The notes: a model not told the origin generated them from the sequence alone. A stretch of DNA of 64,000 nucleotides from Oceanospirillum sediminis (GCF_014164585.1 NZ_JACJFM010000004.1:109522-173521); one strand, 5' to 3'. Counted from the stretch's first letter, positions 8,598-16,964 are shown. Translations and numbers: made by a program.

Positions 8598-8736
8598 TTA
8601 CCAGCTTTTTTTATTGTCAGAAATACCATACTGTTTCCTGAAATAAATCAGGTCCTGATCAGTAAAATATAACGCCCGGCTGTCAGGTACTCTTCTGACC
8701 CAGCCTTTTTGTAATGAATCATTCAGAATCCATTGT
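8598..8736 (-). pseudogene. Displaced 3' end of the arsR-family gene
   Basis: Reading the minus strand through the 16-bp repeat in the arsR frame continues for 40 codons to a TAA at 8600-8598. The tail includes GWVRRVPDSRALYFT and ends in a Lys-Ser-Trp. This is the expected C-terminal winged segment of ArsR proteins that also carry the DWSERR..LAGQLG element, whose remaining part now lies at 23727-24335. The fragment has no start of its own and marks the host side of the left attachment site. Confidence 0.9.
8721..8736. repeat. Left attachment site core
   Basis: ATTCAGAATCCATTGT is identical to 23766-23781, and the bases on either side differ between the two copies. It lies 96 bp from the integrase stop codon. 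Confidence 0.92.
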
Positions 8737-8831
8737 TCTTGGATTCAAGCTTCACTAAAGCTGAATTTCAAAATCAAAAATAACCTTAAAATTCAATGAG
8801 TTAATCAAGCATTAAACTTCAGATGGCATGA

Positions 8832-9848
8832 TCATTGTGAACATGCCTGAGTAATATGTCCACTTTGTGTCCACTTTGAAATTGGGTTAAACCTGATCAC
8901 ATCTTCAAAGTGATCTGGTGAAAAGTGGGCATAGCGCATAGTCATCTTAATATCAGCATGTCCCAGGACCCTTTGCAGCACCAGAATATTACCCCCGTTC
9001 ATCATAAAGTGACTGGCGAAGGTATGCCGTAATACATGGCTCAACTGCCCATGTGGTAAATCAATGCCAGATCTCTGAACCGCATGGCGGAATGCACCAT
9101 AGCAATACCCAAATAGACGCCCTTTTCTGCTGCGTAACAGGCCGTATAATTCTGCATCAATAGGGATTGCTCTGTTTTTACCATTCTTAGTGTTAGTAAA
9201 CATTACCTTATTAGAATAAACATTCTCTGCTCTTAGCGATTCAGCCTCAGACCATCTGGCCCCGGTTGACAGACAAATTGTCGCCACTACTAGCGCATCG
9301 GGATTCTTACTCTTACGTAACTCATCAAACAGAGCAGTAATCTGATCAAGGCTCAGAAAAGTCAGTTCACTTTCATCAAGCCTGATTGCTCTGACCTTCT
9401 CCAGAGGGTTAGCTCTCTGCCAATCCTCAACCCGGATCAACTCATTAAACACGGCTCTCAGATAAGCCTGCTCATGATTTACCGTATTAGCAGACACCAC
9501 TTTAAGGCGGTTTTCCCGGTAAGCAGTAAAATCCCGAGCAGAAAACTGACTGGCCACAGGATCACCCAGGCGTTCACATAAATTCAGCAGTACCCGTTTA
9601 CGCTTCTCACCATCTTTTAAAGACTGGCCATGAAACCGAAACCAGCTTTCGACCAGCTCAGACAAAACCCGACGATCCACCGGGGCTGGGTTCCACTCTT
9701 TCCCTCTGGCCGACTCAGCCTCAGCCATTGCCTTGTAACGTAAAGCCTCTGCTTTGGTGTCAAACCGTTTACGGACATACTTACCCCCAACACCCGTTGG
9801 ACGAAAACTAAGCAGCCAGCGGTTATTGGGTAACTTTTGCAGTGCCAT
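8832..9848 (-). CDS. int: Tyrosine recombinase integrase
   Basis: This 338-residue phage integrase has an N-terminal arm-binding segment (QKLPNNRWLLSFRPTGVGGK, P2-like style), a SAM-like core-binding domain at about 60-155 and a catalytic domain at 160-325. The catalytic set is visible: Arg198 (TGARWSE), His271-x-x-Arg274 (HVLRHTF), His297 (LGHAD) and Tyr306 (MRYAH), with Lys221/224 in the beta hairpin. It should recombine the 16-bp sites at the element ends. It lies just inside the left site and reads toward it. It is about the usual length for the family and appears intact. Confidence 0.93.
   Translation of the reverse strand: MALQKLPNNRWLLSFRPTGVGGKYVRKRFDTKAEALRYKAMAEAESARGKEWNPAPVDRRVLSELVESWFRFHGQSLKDGEKRKRVLLNLCERLGDPVASQFSARDFTAYRENRLKVVSANTVNHEQAYLRAVFNELIRVEDWQRANPLEKVRAIRLDESELTFLSLDQITALFDELRKSKNPDALVVATICLSTGARWSEAESLRAENVYSNKVMFTNTKNGKNRAIPIDAELYGLLRSRKGRLFGYCYGAFRHAVQRSGIDLPHGQLSHVLRHTFASHFMMNGGNILVLQRVLGHADIKMTMRYAHFSPDHFEDVIRFNPISKWTQSGHITQACSQ
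8857..8878. repeat. Candidate left integrase arm-type site
   Basis: This is a 22-bp tandem of TGTCCACTTTG. It matches 18 of 22 bases with 23654-23675 in the same orientation. Both lie about 90-140 bp inside the respective core sites, as expected of integrase arm sites. The left copy lies within the 3' end of the integrase gene. Confidence 0.55.
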
Positions 9849-10051
9849 CCTGACTCCTGAAATTAATTGTTTCCCCTGACTGTAAGCTAATGTCTTGATA
9901 AATATAAGATAAGGCCTGGTACATCAATGCTATTGATCTTTAATGAATGTTAATGAGTACTAAAGCACTTTATGCATTTTTGAATTACAGTTATCATCTA
10001 TATATAGGTGAACCTATACAGAGACGTACAGAGACCAAAAACCAAGGGGAC

Positions 10052-10225
10052 ATGGCTATGAATGCACATGTTGCTAATGCTCCAATGGCTCACAAACGCA
10101 CAAAGCTGTTTGACAAAGAGCGTATTGAGAGATCACTAAAAAGTAAGACGCATACAATACCTGCAGGCTTAAGCATGGAAGAGATGGACGCTATGTTAAT
10201 GTCTCATGCTAAAAAAGTAGGATAG
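10052..10225 (+). CDS. Small antitoxin-like protein
   Basis: This is a 57-residue basic protein with AAGGGG upstream of the ATG at 10052. The reading frame is open further upstream but without a ribosome site. The N-terminus is Ala/His-rich. A charged helix follows (LFDKERIERSLKSK), then AGLSMEEMDAMLMSHAKK. It lies 30 bp before a RelE-like gene, in the antitoxin-first order of type II systems. The antitoxin call is based on position and size only. Confidence 0.45.
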   Translation: MAMNAHVANAPMAHKRTKLFDKERIERSLKSKTHTIPAGLSMEEMDAMLMSHAKKVG

Positions 10226-10255
10226 TTGCGTCTGGAACCAAGGCTATAGCTAAGG

Positions 10256-10651
10256 ATGAATGCAGTCGTACAGGTTGATTTTTCAGACCAGTTCTCAATT
10301 GAATACTCCCGCTTTGACCTTGACCAGCGCAAGATGGTTCTCCAATTCATAGCGCTGGTTCAGCAACACGGTTTACAAGACTTCTCTATTTTTCCTGGAA
10401 AAGTAACTCCCAGCTGGAAAAATGCCTCTCCAGATGACGAGGCCTATGCTCGTTTTCACGAGTTATGGCATTACCATGTCGGTTATCCTGAATATGAAGA
10501 GAAAGAGCATGGCCTGTATATGGTTTCAGACTGGCTGCTCCACTTCCAATGGAAAAAGGATGAAGAGCGGATAATTCTGGTCGATATGTACGAGCACTGG
10601 AAAGCCGATGGAAGCTTTTATTTACCACCTGAAAAGTATCTTGAGCAGTAA
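10256..10651 (+). CDS. RelE/YafO-like toxin candidate
   Basis: This is a 131-residue protein. The second half contains a SPDDEAYARFHELWHYHVGY segment, then MVSDWLLHFQWKKDEERIILVDMYEHW. This matches my memory of a group of small RelE-fold-like toxins with a WH(Y/F)H(V/I)G motif. If real, it would be a ribosome-dependent or free mRNA endonuclease stabilising the provirus. It is followed by a strong bidirectional terminator. The cognate antitoxin would be the 57-residue protein upstream. Toxin function is inference. Confidence 0.45.
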   Translation: MNAVVQVDFSDQFSIEYSRFDLDQRKMVLQFIALVQQHGLQDFSIFPGKVTPSWKNASPDDEAYARFHELWHYHVGYPEYEEKEHGLYMVSDWLLHFQWKKDEERIILVDMYEHWKADGSFYLPPEKYLEQ

Positions 10652-10656
10652 ACAAA

Positions 10657-10679
10657 AGCCGCTGATTAGCGGCTTTTTT
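10657..10679. terminator. Bidirectional terminator
   Basis: AGCCGCT and AGCGGCT pair around GATT. T runs follow on the plus strand (six) and on the minus strand (TTTTG). It serves both the toxin-like gene and the convergent membrane gene. Confidence 0.8.
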
Positions 10680-11124
10680 ATTCTCTGCTTTCTACTTGCC
10701 CATAAGAAACTGATATTACAATAAGAAGTATTACAGCTATAAATAGTATGTCGTTACTTGTGCTTAGTATGTACTCGGATTTCTTTATTTCATCTAGTTC
10801 GGAAACAAATATTTTATTTTCGGATGATACCTGTATAACATTCTTTAATGCATACAGAGCTGTATAGTTGAGAAGGGTTATTATTCCGTATGACTCTATT
10901 ATCTCATGGGGTTTTGGTATAGGGGCGTGGTTATTGTTTTTCTTGTTTATTATGCTGGCTATGATATATAGGAATATAGCGTCCAATATGAATAAGAGAA
11001 AGGCAATGTTTTTTTTGTCGAGAACTGTTTGGTCTATTGAAGTCAGATGAAATATTACAATAGATAGGAATGAATATAGGATTATAGTTAATAATGATTT
11101 TTTGTTTTTGTCTGTTGATAGCAT
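10678..11124 (-). CDS. Multi-span membrane protein, low-GC cargo
   Basis: This 148-residue protein has about four membrane spans: LLTIILYSFLSIVIFHL near residue 10, FLLFILDAIFLYIIASII near 42, a weaker one near 78 and DILFIAVILLIVISVSYG near 128. There is a charged segment between spans 3 and 4. Base composition is visibly AT-rich compared with the surrounding virion genes, suggesting recent separate acquisition. Its place between integrase and repressor is a typical accessory slot. No family recognised; superinfection exclusion or an Abi role is possible. Confidence 0.5.
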   Translation of the reverse strand: MLSTDKNKKSLLTIILYSFLSIVIFHLTSIDQTVLDKKNIAFLLFILDAIFLYIIASIINKKNNNHAPIPKPHEIIESYGIITLLNYTALYALKNVIQVSSENKIFVSELDEIKKSEYILSTSNDILFIAVILLIVISVSYGQVESRE

Positions 11125-11274
11125 AATAATTTGTTTCTTATGTTTTATTTGTTAATAAGCCTATAAAAAAGGCCATACTATTCTGAGTTGCCACATTCAA
11201 AGACCTTTGACATCAAAGTAAGGGTTCAAAAAGACACTTAATTATAGCTCTTCAGTTACTTGGAAAGGTCTTAG

Positions 11275-12138
11275 CTACTGGCCTCTCCACTCTTGAAATT
11301 CTTCGCTAAATGCTATATCCATAGGATTTAAAAGTCTAAATGTCCATGCATCTTTTGCTACTATTTTCTCAAGCTGTGAATCTTTAAATGTATGCACAAA
11401 TCCAATTTTTTGTATTATTTGAATCGAGCTTAATTGTGAATAAAGAAGTTTGTTGAGTTCTGTTTCACAGAAAGTAGATATTTTTTTATTTTTATCTTTA
11501 CTTTTGTTCTCTACAAGATGGTTTATAAGTTCTATTGTGATCTTTAAGTCCTGTTCTATATAAAAGCAATCATATGACTTTGTTTCTTCTGGGCCGAATA
11601 TATTTTTTGTGCACTCTCTTAATTCCATTGGGTCTTTTTCTGTTAGGTATTTTATTTTTCTTTCTATAACGTTTTCTATGTGAGCCTTTTTTATGTAGAA
11701 GCTGCTTTTAAATGCTTCCAGCTCTATGTCTGTCTCAACTTCATGCTTTGATTGTTTAAATGAATATAAGGCAAGAAGAATACCTATTGGCGTTAGTGTC
11801 CCCCCAATGAAAGAGCCATAACTGGCTAAATGATCTACAGCTTTTCCTTGTCCTGAGACGTCGCTTACGAAGAAAAAAAAACACGTTAGAAGAAAGAAAA
11901 ATGCTATAAAAACAGACGCCTCTTTATTCTCTGATAACTTGTTTTTCCAATTCTTTTTCAAGAACAGCACTCCTATAGCAACAGGCAATAACCACCAGCC
12001 TACTTTGGGATTAAAAATTAGGTAATCAGCTTCAGCTAAAGCGAAGGTGTTCAGGCTTTCGATGGATAATAGATAGGCGAACGCACCCAGAACGGCATGT
12101 TTCCAACTGGGAATGCTGTCCTTTGCTTTAAATTCCAT
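11275..12138 (-). CDS. AbiC-like putative phage abortive infection membrane protein
   Basis: Start chosen at the second ATG (12138), which has GGAG 6 bases upstream; the frame opens at 12150. The protein has 287 residues. Two or three membrane spans lie in the first 85 residues. Then comes SYGSFIGGTLTPIGILLALYS at about 111-131, the hallmark (F-G-G-T-L-x-P followed by a hydrophobic helix) of the putative AbiC family. A long charged cytoplasmic helical domain follows. It is AT-rich. It lies in the accessory slot of the provirus, so it may protect the lysogen from other phages. The family call is from motif recall. Confidence 0.55.
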   Translation of the reverse strand: MEFKAKDSIPSWKHAVLGAFAYLLSIESLNTFALAEADYLIFNPKVGWWLLPVAIGVLFLKKNWKNKLSENKEASVFIAFFFLLTCFFFFVSDVSGQGKAVDHLASYGSFIGGTLTPIGILLALYSFKQSKHEVETDIELEAFKSSFYIKKAHIENVIERKIKYLTEKDPMELRECTKNIFGPEETKSYDCFYIEQDLKITIELINHLVENKSKDKNKKISTFCETELNKLLYSQLSSIQIIQKIGFVHTFKDSQLEKIVAKDAWTFRLLNPMDIAFSEEFQEWRGQ

Positions 12139-12228
12139 TCCTAACTCCATGTTTTTTCTAAACTTCAGGGTTCACCCTGGTAGAACCTGTGCCGATATCA
12201 GAGAACCAGCGAGATAGCACTTTTGCTG

Positions 12229-12504
12229 CTAAGACCCAGTTTTGAGTTGATCAGCAGAGAGCTTTATCTCTGGCGAGATCTGGCCTGCACTTGGATTTAC
12301 CTGATCAGTCATTAACCAGAGTGTGTACTTTTGGAACTCTGGAATATTGCAAAATCTGAGTAAGGTTTCTGCTTTCATATCTTTTTTAACTCCACTATCT
12401 AATTTGCTGATCGTAGAGCGAGAAATTCCTGTCATTTCAGCAAGTTGCACCTGAGTTATGCCCTCTGCTTCTCTGATAGCCTTAACTTTTTCGTAAATTT
12501 GCAT
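12229..12504 (-). CDS. XRE-family repressor of the provirus
   Basis: This 91-residue protein has a helix-turn-helix at residues 7-60 (IREAEGITQVQLAEMTGISR, then STISKLDSG). There is no peptidase domain, so it lacks the self-cleavage route of LexA-type repressors and must be relieved in another way. It is divergent from the Cox-like gene across 112 bp that hold two matching palindromes. It probably keeps rep and virion genes off. Confidence 0.75.
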   Translation of the reverse strand: MQIYEKVKAIREAEGITQVQLAEMTGISRSTISKLDSGVKKDMKAETLLRFCNIPEFQKYTLWLMTDQVNPSAGQISPEIKLSADQLKTGS

Positions 12505-12512
12505 TTGACAAT

Positions 12513-12560
12513 GTTCCCTAAGGGGAATTAAATTTCCTTCAAATGCTCCCTTAAGGGAAC
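12513..12560. promoter_or_regulatory. Paired operators of the provirus switch
   Basis: GTTCCCTAAGGGGAA (12513-12527) and CTCCCTTAAGGGAAC (12546-12560) are near-identical palindromes about 33 bp apart, roughly three helical turns. They sit in the divergent promoter region, consistent with cooperative binding by the XRE repressor. Confidence 0.65.
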
Positions 12561-12616
12561 ATAAAGAACGTTAATGAACCTTGGGTGTGGCAGCACCCAA
12601 AAACGGAGTTTATCAA

Positions 12617-12841
12617 ATGGATAGTGCTAATGAACACGTAATGAGCCAAAAAGAACCGCAATGGTTAGGCGGAACCCTTCCCCCGGTGATGACCATAGAT
12701 AAGTTTGCTGATCTGGTTGGCCTGACTGCGGCCACAGTAAAGAGCCAGGTAAACCGTGGTTATTACCCGACTAAGAAAGTGGGCAAGCGCACTTTGATCA
12801 ATATCGTTCTGTTCGTGGACGAACTCCGTTCAGGTATTTGA
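12617..12841 (+). CDS. Cox/Apl-like DNA-binding protein
   Basis: This is a 74-residue protein. The ATG at 12617 follows CGGAG. Residues 26-70 read MTIDKFADLVGLTAATVKSQ, then RGYYPTKKVGKRTLINI, closely resembling the winged helix of P2 Cox-type regulators and excisionases. It is probably the lytic-side switch protein opposing the XRE repressor, and may also direct excision with the integrase. It is the first gene of the rightward transcript. Confidence 0.7.
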   Translation: MDSANEHVMSQKEPQWLGGTLPPVMTIDKFADLVGLTAATVKSQVNRGYYPTKKVGKRTLINIVLFVDELRSGI

Positions 12842-12870
12842 GACACCAGCATTAACAGGGAGGTTCTCAG

Positions 12871-12981
12871 ATGCGGAACAGATTCCGGTTAGATTCACGC
12901 CGTATTAAATATGAGCTGGCCAGATGCATAGCATGTGCTGGCTTCATTTATCTCCTGTCGCTTGTAAGTGGAATGGGTTAA
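12871..12981 (+). CDS. 36-residue membrane microprotein
   Basis: A strong AGGGAGG site precedes the ATG. The protein has a basic N-terminus (RNRFRLDSRRIKYELARC) and then one short membrane span. Its TAA abuts the Rep start directly. Function unknown. Confidence 0.5.
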   Translation: MRNRFRLDSRRIKYELARCIACAGFIYLLSLVSGMG

Positions 12982-14973
12982 ATGTCCTTTCTGTCTGACC
13001 TTGATTCCCCTGAATACGGGCCTGCCATTGTTCTGAAGAATTGGCGGGCCGGTATCATTCAGGCTTTTCCGGATAACATGCAGCCTCATGTAATCCGCCG
13101 TTATAAGCAGGTCACAAAGCAGTCTGGTTATGTCCAGGCTAATCATTGGCTACGCAAGCTGAAAGAAACCGTTGTTGATCGTCTGCTGAAATGCGGTGAT
13201 TTTCGCCTGACGCATGATGATCAGGCGTTACGGGATTGGGCTGATGTTCAGGCCGAACGGATCAGCAAAGCCCGGAATAAAGATGATTTTCTGATAGCCG
13301 CTGATCTGTGTGAGCGGTTATGCGAGTTTTACGGCTTCTGCCTGCCTGTCGATCCGGATCACCCAAAGACCAAAAACAGCGATATTCTGGCCATGGTGCT
13401 CAAGCTGGAGACACCGGGCTGGTGGCGTAGAAAAATGCGTACCCGCAGGAACCAGAGTATTGATCAGGCCGCGCGGTTACTGGGCCTGATCCATGCAAAT
13501 GGTCAGTGTTATCTGAGTCATGAGGCCTTAGGGCTTCGCCTGAAACAGAAGACACGTAACCGGGCCTTGCTGGAATCTCTGCAGGCCGTGAATCAGCATG
13601 GTTATACCGCTCTGTTATCCGAACTGGCCGACGTTTCTGTCAGTAAACCCGCTATCCGCAAAGCAGAAATGATGACCCGGTTACGTGGCTTTGAAGAGGT
13701 TGCGGACAGTCTGGGTCATGTGGCTGAGTTCTGTACTCTGACCTGCCCGAGTAAATACCATGCCCGAAGTTCTAAAAAAGGGCTGAATCCTAAGTACCGG
13801 GGTTACACCCCAAAGCAGGCCAATGATTATCTGGTTGAAGTCTGGACCGGTATCCGGAAAGAGCTGAATGAAGCCGGTATTCGTATCTATGGCTTTCGCA
13901 CTGTAGAACCCCACCAAGATGGTTGCCCACACTGGCACATGCTGATGTATATGCAGCCAGAACACCGGGACATTGTTAAAACCATCTGCCATAAACACGC
14001 CCGGAAAGTCGATGGTACTGAAGCAGGAGCCAGAAAACGCCGCTGTGTGTTTAAGCAGATCGACAAGCGCAAAGGCACTGCGACTGGCTACATCGCTAAG
14101 TACATTTCCAAAGGTATCGACGGTGAACACGTTGGTGTTGATCACTATGGCCATGATGCTAAAACAAGTGCCGCCCGAATCACTGAATGGGCCGGGGTCT
14201 GGTGTATTCGCCAGTTCCAGCAAATCGGTGGTGCACCCGTATCGGTCTGGCGTGAACTGCGCCGTGTATCTGCTGAACAAATGGCTGAATGGGAACACCT
14301 GATCGGTAAAGCTCTGCCTGCTGTTCTGCATCGTGCTCGGGAACTGGCTGATTGGGGTGAGTGGGCCAAATACACCATGCTGCAGGGTGGCCCGATTATT
14401 CCCCGCGCTCTGCGCCCTCTCAAAGTCTGGCGAATGAATACTCCGGCTCTGCGCTGGCAGGAAGGGTATAACCCTCATACTCAGGAAGCTGGCCCGTTCC
14501 GTCTGGGTCAGTACGGCGATTTACTGGAAGTTATCAAGGGCGTTAAGGCCGGTATTGATGGTCTGTTAACCCGTTTCTTTCACTGGGAAGTGAAACCCGT
14601 CCACAGTAAGGCTTTTGATTTTGAAGAGGCGAATGCCTCGCCTTGGACTCGTGTCAATAACTGTCCGGAACCCCAGGTCTCACCGCCTGAAGCCGAAAAA
14701 ATCCGGCAAGAAGTCACCCAACAGTCTGTTTCTGAGATGGTCGATTTCATAGAAGAGTGGGAAGAGGCCCACGGTAAGCCCTGGCACTTCGTCACCCCGG
14801 AAGAAAAAGCGGATCTTCGCTTCAGTCCCCGGCATTCAGAACCGTGGGACGACACAAAAACACTCGAATCTCTGTTTCAGCTTCAAGAAACAAGCTGGAA
14901 CACACCACCGCCGCCCGATCTGCCCCCACCGGATGGGCTATTTTTCGACAATGGAGAGTATGGGTATGTCTGA
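12982..14973 (+). CDS. gpA-type rolling-circle replication initiator (HUH endonuclease)
   Basis: This 663-residue protein matches the phage GPA family (P2 gpA). Motifs visible are TLTCPSKYHA near 253-262, the metal-binding HUH motif His317-Trp-His319 in CPHWHML, and a twin-tyrosine motif Tyr370/Tyr374 in GYIAKYISK. It should nick one strand, stay covalently joined and start rolling-circle replication of the excised circle. In P2-like phages the nick site lies within the gene itself, which is a plausible origin location here. PM2 also encodes a rolling-circle initiator of this superfamily. The C-terminal 130 residues are Pro/Glu-rich. It overlaps the next small gene by 8 bp. Confidence 0.9.
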   Translation: MSFLSDLDSPEYGPAIVLKNWRAGIIQAFPDNMQPHVIRRYKQVTKQSGYVQANHWLRKLKETVVDRLLKCGDFRLTHDDQALRDWADVQAERISKARNKDDFLIAADLCERLCEFYGFCLPVDPDHPKTKNSDILAMVLKLETPGWWRRKMRTRRNQSIDQAARLLGLIHANGQCYLSHEALGLRLKQKTRNRALLESLQAVNQHGYTALLSELADVSVSKPAIRKAEMMTRLRGFEEVADSLGHVAEFCTLTCPSKYHARSSKKGLNPKYRGYTPKQANDYLVEVWTGIRKELNEAGIRIYGFRTVEPHQDGCPHWHMLMYMQPEHRDIVKTICHKHARKVDGTEAGARKRRCVFKQIDKRKGTATGYIAKYISKGIDGEHVGVDHYGHDAKTSAARITEWAGVWCIRQFQQIGGAPVSVWRELRRVSAEQMAEWEHLIGKALPAVLHRARELADWGEWAKYTMLQGGPIIPRALRPLKVWRMNTPALRWQEGYNPHTQEAGPFRLGQYGDLLEVIKGVKAGIDGLLTRFFHWEVKPVHSKAFDFEEANASPWTRVNNCPEPQVSPPEAEKIRQEVTQQSVSEMVDFIEEWEEAHGKPWHFVTPEEKADLRFSPRHSEPWDDTKTLESLFQLQETSWNTPPPPDLPPPDGLFFDNGEYGYV

Positions 14974-15157
14974 GTTTATCAGTGAAGCTCTGAGTTACAT
15001 CATTCAGCTGGGTCTTATGGCTCTGGCTGCAATTGCTGGCATGTATCACAGCCCGGCGGCATCCGTTGGGGCTGTCATCGTAACCACCGCGATATTAGTA
15101 ACCTACAACAATCATCAGGAGAGAAAACGTGGCAAGACTAAACAACAGCAAACTTAG
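14966..15157 (+). CDS. 63-residue two-span membrane protein
   Basis: Of three nearby ATGs, 14966 has GGAGAG at 8 bases. Two hydrophobic segments (YIIQLGLMALAAIAGMY and SVGAVIVTTAILVTY) are followed by a basic, Gln-rich tail. It overlaps the rep stop. It could be a virion membrane or lysis protein. Confidence 0.55.
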   Translation: MSEFISEALSYIIQLGLMALAAIAGMYHSPAASVGAVIVTTAILVTYNNHQERKRGKTKQQQT

Positions 15158-15305
15158 CCATCTGATTACTGAGTTGGAAGAACTGAACAGAGAAATTGAT
15201 CAGGCTTCTGTTTTCGACGTTAAAAGGCTGGCTTCACGGGCATCAGATGTACAGCTGAATATTGTCCGTGAGCTGGTCGCCAGGGAGATAGAACGACATG
15301 AGTAA
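15129..15305 (+). CDS. 58-residue charged helical protein (GTG start)
   Basis: GTG start at 15129 with GGAGAG 6-7 bases upstream. Overlaps its neighbours at both ends (29 bp with the previous gene, 8 bp with the next). The sequence is a single amphipathic helix pattern (ITELEELNREIDQAS, then QLNIVRELVAREIERHE). Unknown role; possibly a scaffolding or regulatory peptide. Confidence 0.5.
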   Translation: MARLNNSKLSHLITELEELNREIDQASVFDVKRLASRASDVQLNIVRELVAREIERHE

Positions 15306-15714
15306 AACCATTCATGGCTATGTGGCTTGCCCCACACACGGCTGTGATCAGATTGCCTCTGTGCTGAAAACATCCGGCACCCGGAACCAGTATTACACCC
15401 GTTGCCCGGAGTGTGGCTGTGATCAGCGTAATGGCGCAAAGCATCAGCAATGGATCGCAGACAATATGAGGCCCAGTCATGCCGAGATTAAAGAACCTGC
15501 AGTGGCCCAGGCACCGGCACCCCTGCCAGAAAAAACGGCCTCATCATCAGCCACTGAAAGTACCCAGAGGCCAGATGTTACAAGGCCTGCCCGGCCTGAT
15601 ACCTCTCCCGGCGAGGTAAAACAACCGGTTAAGACCAGCAAAGCCACAAGAATGGGGGTTCTTGGGTTTGCTGGAATGATTTTCGGAGGTCTGGTCGGCC
15701 TCTGTATAGCTTAA
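15298..15714 (+). CDS. Zinc-ribbon protein with C-terminal membrane anchor
   Basis: This 138-residue protein has a Cys4 ribbon at residues 11-42 (CPTHGC ... CPECGC), a long Pro/Ala/Thr linker at 60-115, and a C-terminal membrane span (RMGVLGFAGMIFGGLVGLCIA). The design places a metal-binding head in the cytosol or virion interior, tethered to the membrane. It lies in the operon between rep and the ATPase. No known family assigned. Confidence 0.55.
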   Translation: MSKTIHGYVACPTHGCDQIASVLKTSGTRNQYYTRCPECGCDQRNGAKHQQWIADNMRPSHAEIKEPAVAQAPAPLPEKTASSSATESTQRPDVTRPARPDTSPGEVKQPVKTSKATRMGVLGFAGMIFGGLVGLCIA

Positions 15715-15733
15715 ATTGCACAGGAAACTAAAC

Positions 15734-16252
15734 ATGACAGAACAGAACACCGCTCCGGTTGCTGAAGAACAACTGGAAATCACAGACGTAGACACCGCCC
15801 AGGCGAAAGCGTTCGAAGCTGAACTGAATCAACTGGATGCTGAAAACGACCCGGATTATGACCCGGAGGCCGCAGAACAACAGGCCCAGGCCGAAAAACA
15901 GCAAGAAGAAGATGTTGAAGCCGGGGCCGCCATTGCCTCATGGGCCGGAATCTCAGCCATTGAAGGCGCACTGCAGACCTTTGTACATCATCGCTTTAAG
16001 TTCTCAGATGAGGATAAGGCCTATGCCATTGAGAACATGGGGCCTCTGATCGCTAAGTATGGCGATAAGATCCCGCTCTGGCTGGCGAAGTACAAAGAAG
16101 AAATCGGAGGCCTGAAGGCCATAGCCGTACTGGGTAAAGGCACCGTGGTCGGCCTCAAAACGCTGGCCGAAGAAGACCAGAAGGCCGCAGCAGAACAGGC
16201 CCAGCAGCAACAGGAGGCAGGTCAGGATGCCAGAGCCAATCAATCCCAATAA
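15734..16252 (+). CDS. Acidic protein preceding the packaging ATPase
   Basis: This is a 172-residue protein. AGGAAA precedes the ATG at 15734. The N-terminal 65 residues are strongly acidic and Gln-rich, followed by an amphipathic or weakly hydrophobic helix (AAIASWAGISAIEGALQTFV) and a Gln/Ala-rich tail. It overlaps the ATPase gene by 26 bp, so the two are translationally coupled and may act together in genome packaging. Not recognised. Confidence 0.5.
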   Translation: MTEQNTAPVAEEQLEITDVDTAQAKAFEAELNQLDAENDPDYDPEAAEQQAQAEKQQEEDVEAGAAIASWAGISAIEGALQTFVHHRFKFSDEDKAYAIENMGPLIAKYGDKIPLWLAKYKEEIGGLKAIAVLGKGTVVGLKTLAEEDQKAAAEQAQQQQEAGQDARANQSQ

Positions 16253-16934
16253 CTCACTGAATGCTGAACACGTAATCTACTGTGCCAGCTCTGGCGGGGG
16301 TAAAACCTCTGCCGTTAAAAAGCTGGGCCTGCTGAAACCCACGGACCAGATTGTTTTTCTTGATCCGTACAACGATTACGAAGGCGAATTTCTGGGCCGG
16401 AAAGTCCGCACGTACACAAAGTGGGCCGAGTTCTATAAAGCCCTGCGTGAAGCCCGGAAGAGTAACCGGGGTTTTAAGATTGCCATGAAACCGCCCAAGG
16501 CCACACCGGAAGCACTGGAGCTGTTCAGCGAGATCGTGTGGTCATGCGGTAACGGCAAACACCCCAAGCCCCTGAAAGCGGTGTTTGAAGAACTGGCGAA
16601 AATGGTTAAAACCTCAGCCAAAGCAGACGGCTACTTCGGTGAAATCCTCACCGGGGGCCGAAAGTTCAGTATTCATGCTCACTGCTGTTTCCAGCGTGGT
16701 CAGGAAATCCCGAAAACAGTCTTTGGCCAGGCACCATACAAATGGATCGGGCTGCAGGAACGTCAGAAGGATGCCAGATATCTGTCTGATGAGCTGGATA
16801 TCCCGATGGATGTTATCGTCAAACTGCCCAAACCTGCCGCCATTGGTCACATTGAATATGTGCTGAAAGATCCGACTCACACCATTGGCCAGTACACCCA
16901 CAGCAAGTTCAGCTTTCCCAGAAAAGCCGCTTAA
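16227..16934 (+). CDS. A32/FtsK-HerA-type genome packaging ATPase
   Basis: This is a 235-residue P-loop NTPase. Walker A is SSGGGKT at 21-27, followed directly by the strand QIVFLDPYNDYEG at 41-53, the arrangement seen in HerA/A32-like ATPases of internal-membrane viruses and in filamentous-phage Zot. A candidate Walker B is LKAVFEEL near 112-119. A conserved-looking HAHCCFQRGQEIPKTV segment fits the sensor region. Unlike most Zot proteins it has no membrane span. It should drive genome entry into the procapsid. It ends the first rightward operon at a strong terminator. Confidence 0.82.
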   Translation: MPEPINPNNSLNAEHVIYCASSGGGKTSAVKKLGLLKPTDQIVFLDPYNDYEGEFLGRKVRTYTKWAEFYKALREARKSNRGFKIAMKPPKATPEALELFSEIVWSCGNGKHPKPLKAVFEELAKMVKTSAKADGYFGEILTGGRKFSIHAHCCFQRGQEIPKTVFGQAPYKWIGLQERQKDARYLSDELDIPMDVIVKLPKPAAIGHIEYVLKDPTHTIGQYTHSKFSFPRKAA

Positions 16935-16964
16935 TTGTAAATAATTGTTACCATAAGGCCTAAA

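Noticed and set aside
13681..14478. 265-codon open frame antisense to rep
   Set aside because: Lies fully inside the well-supported Rep gene; low-complexity composition typical of a shadow frame.
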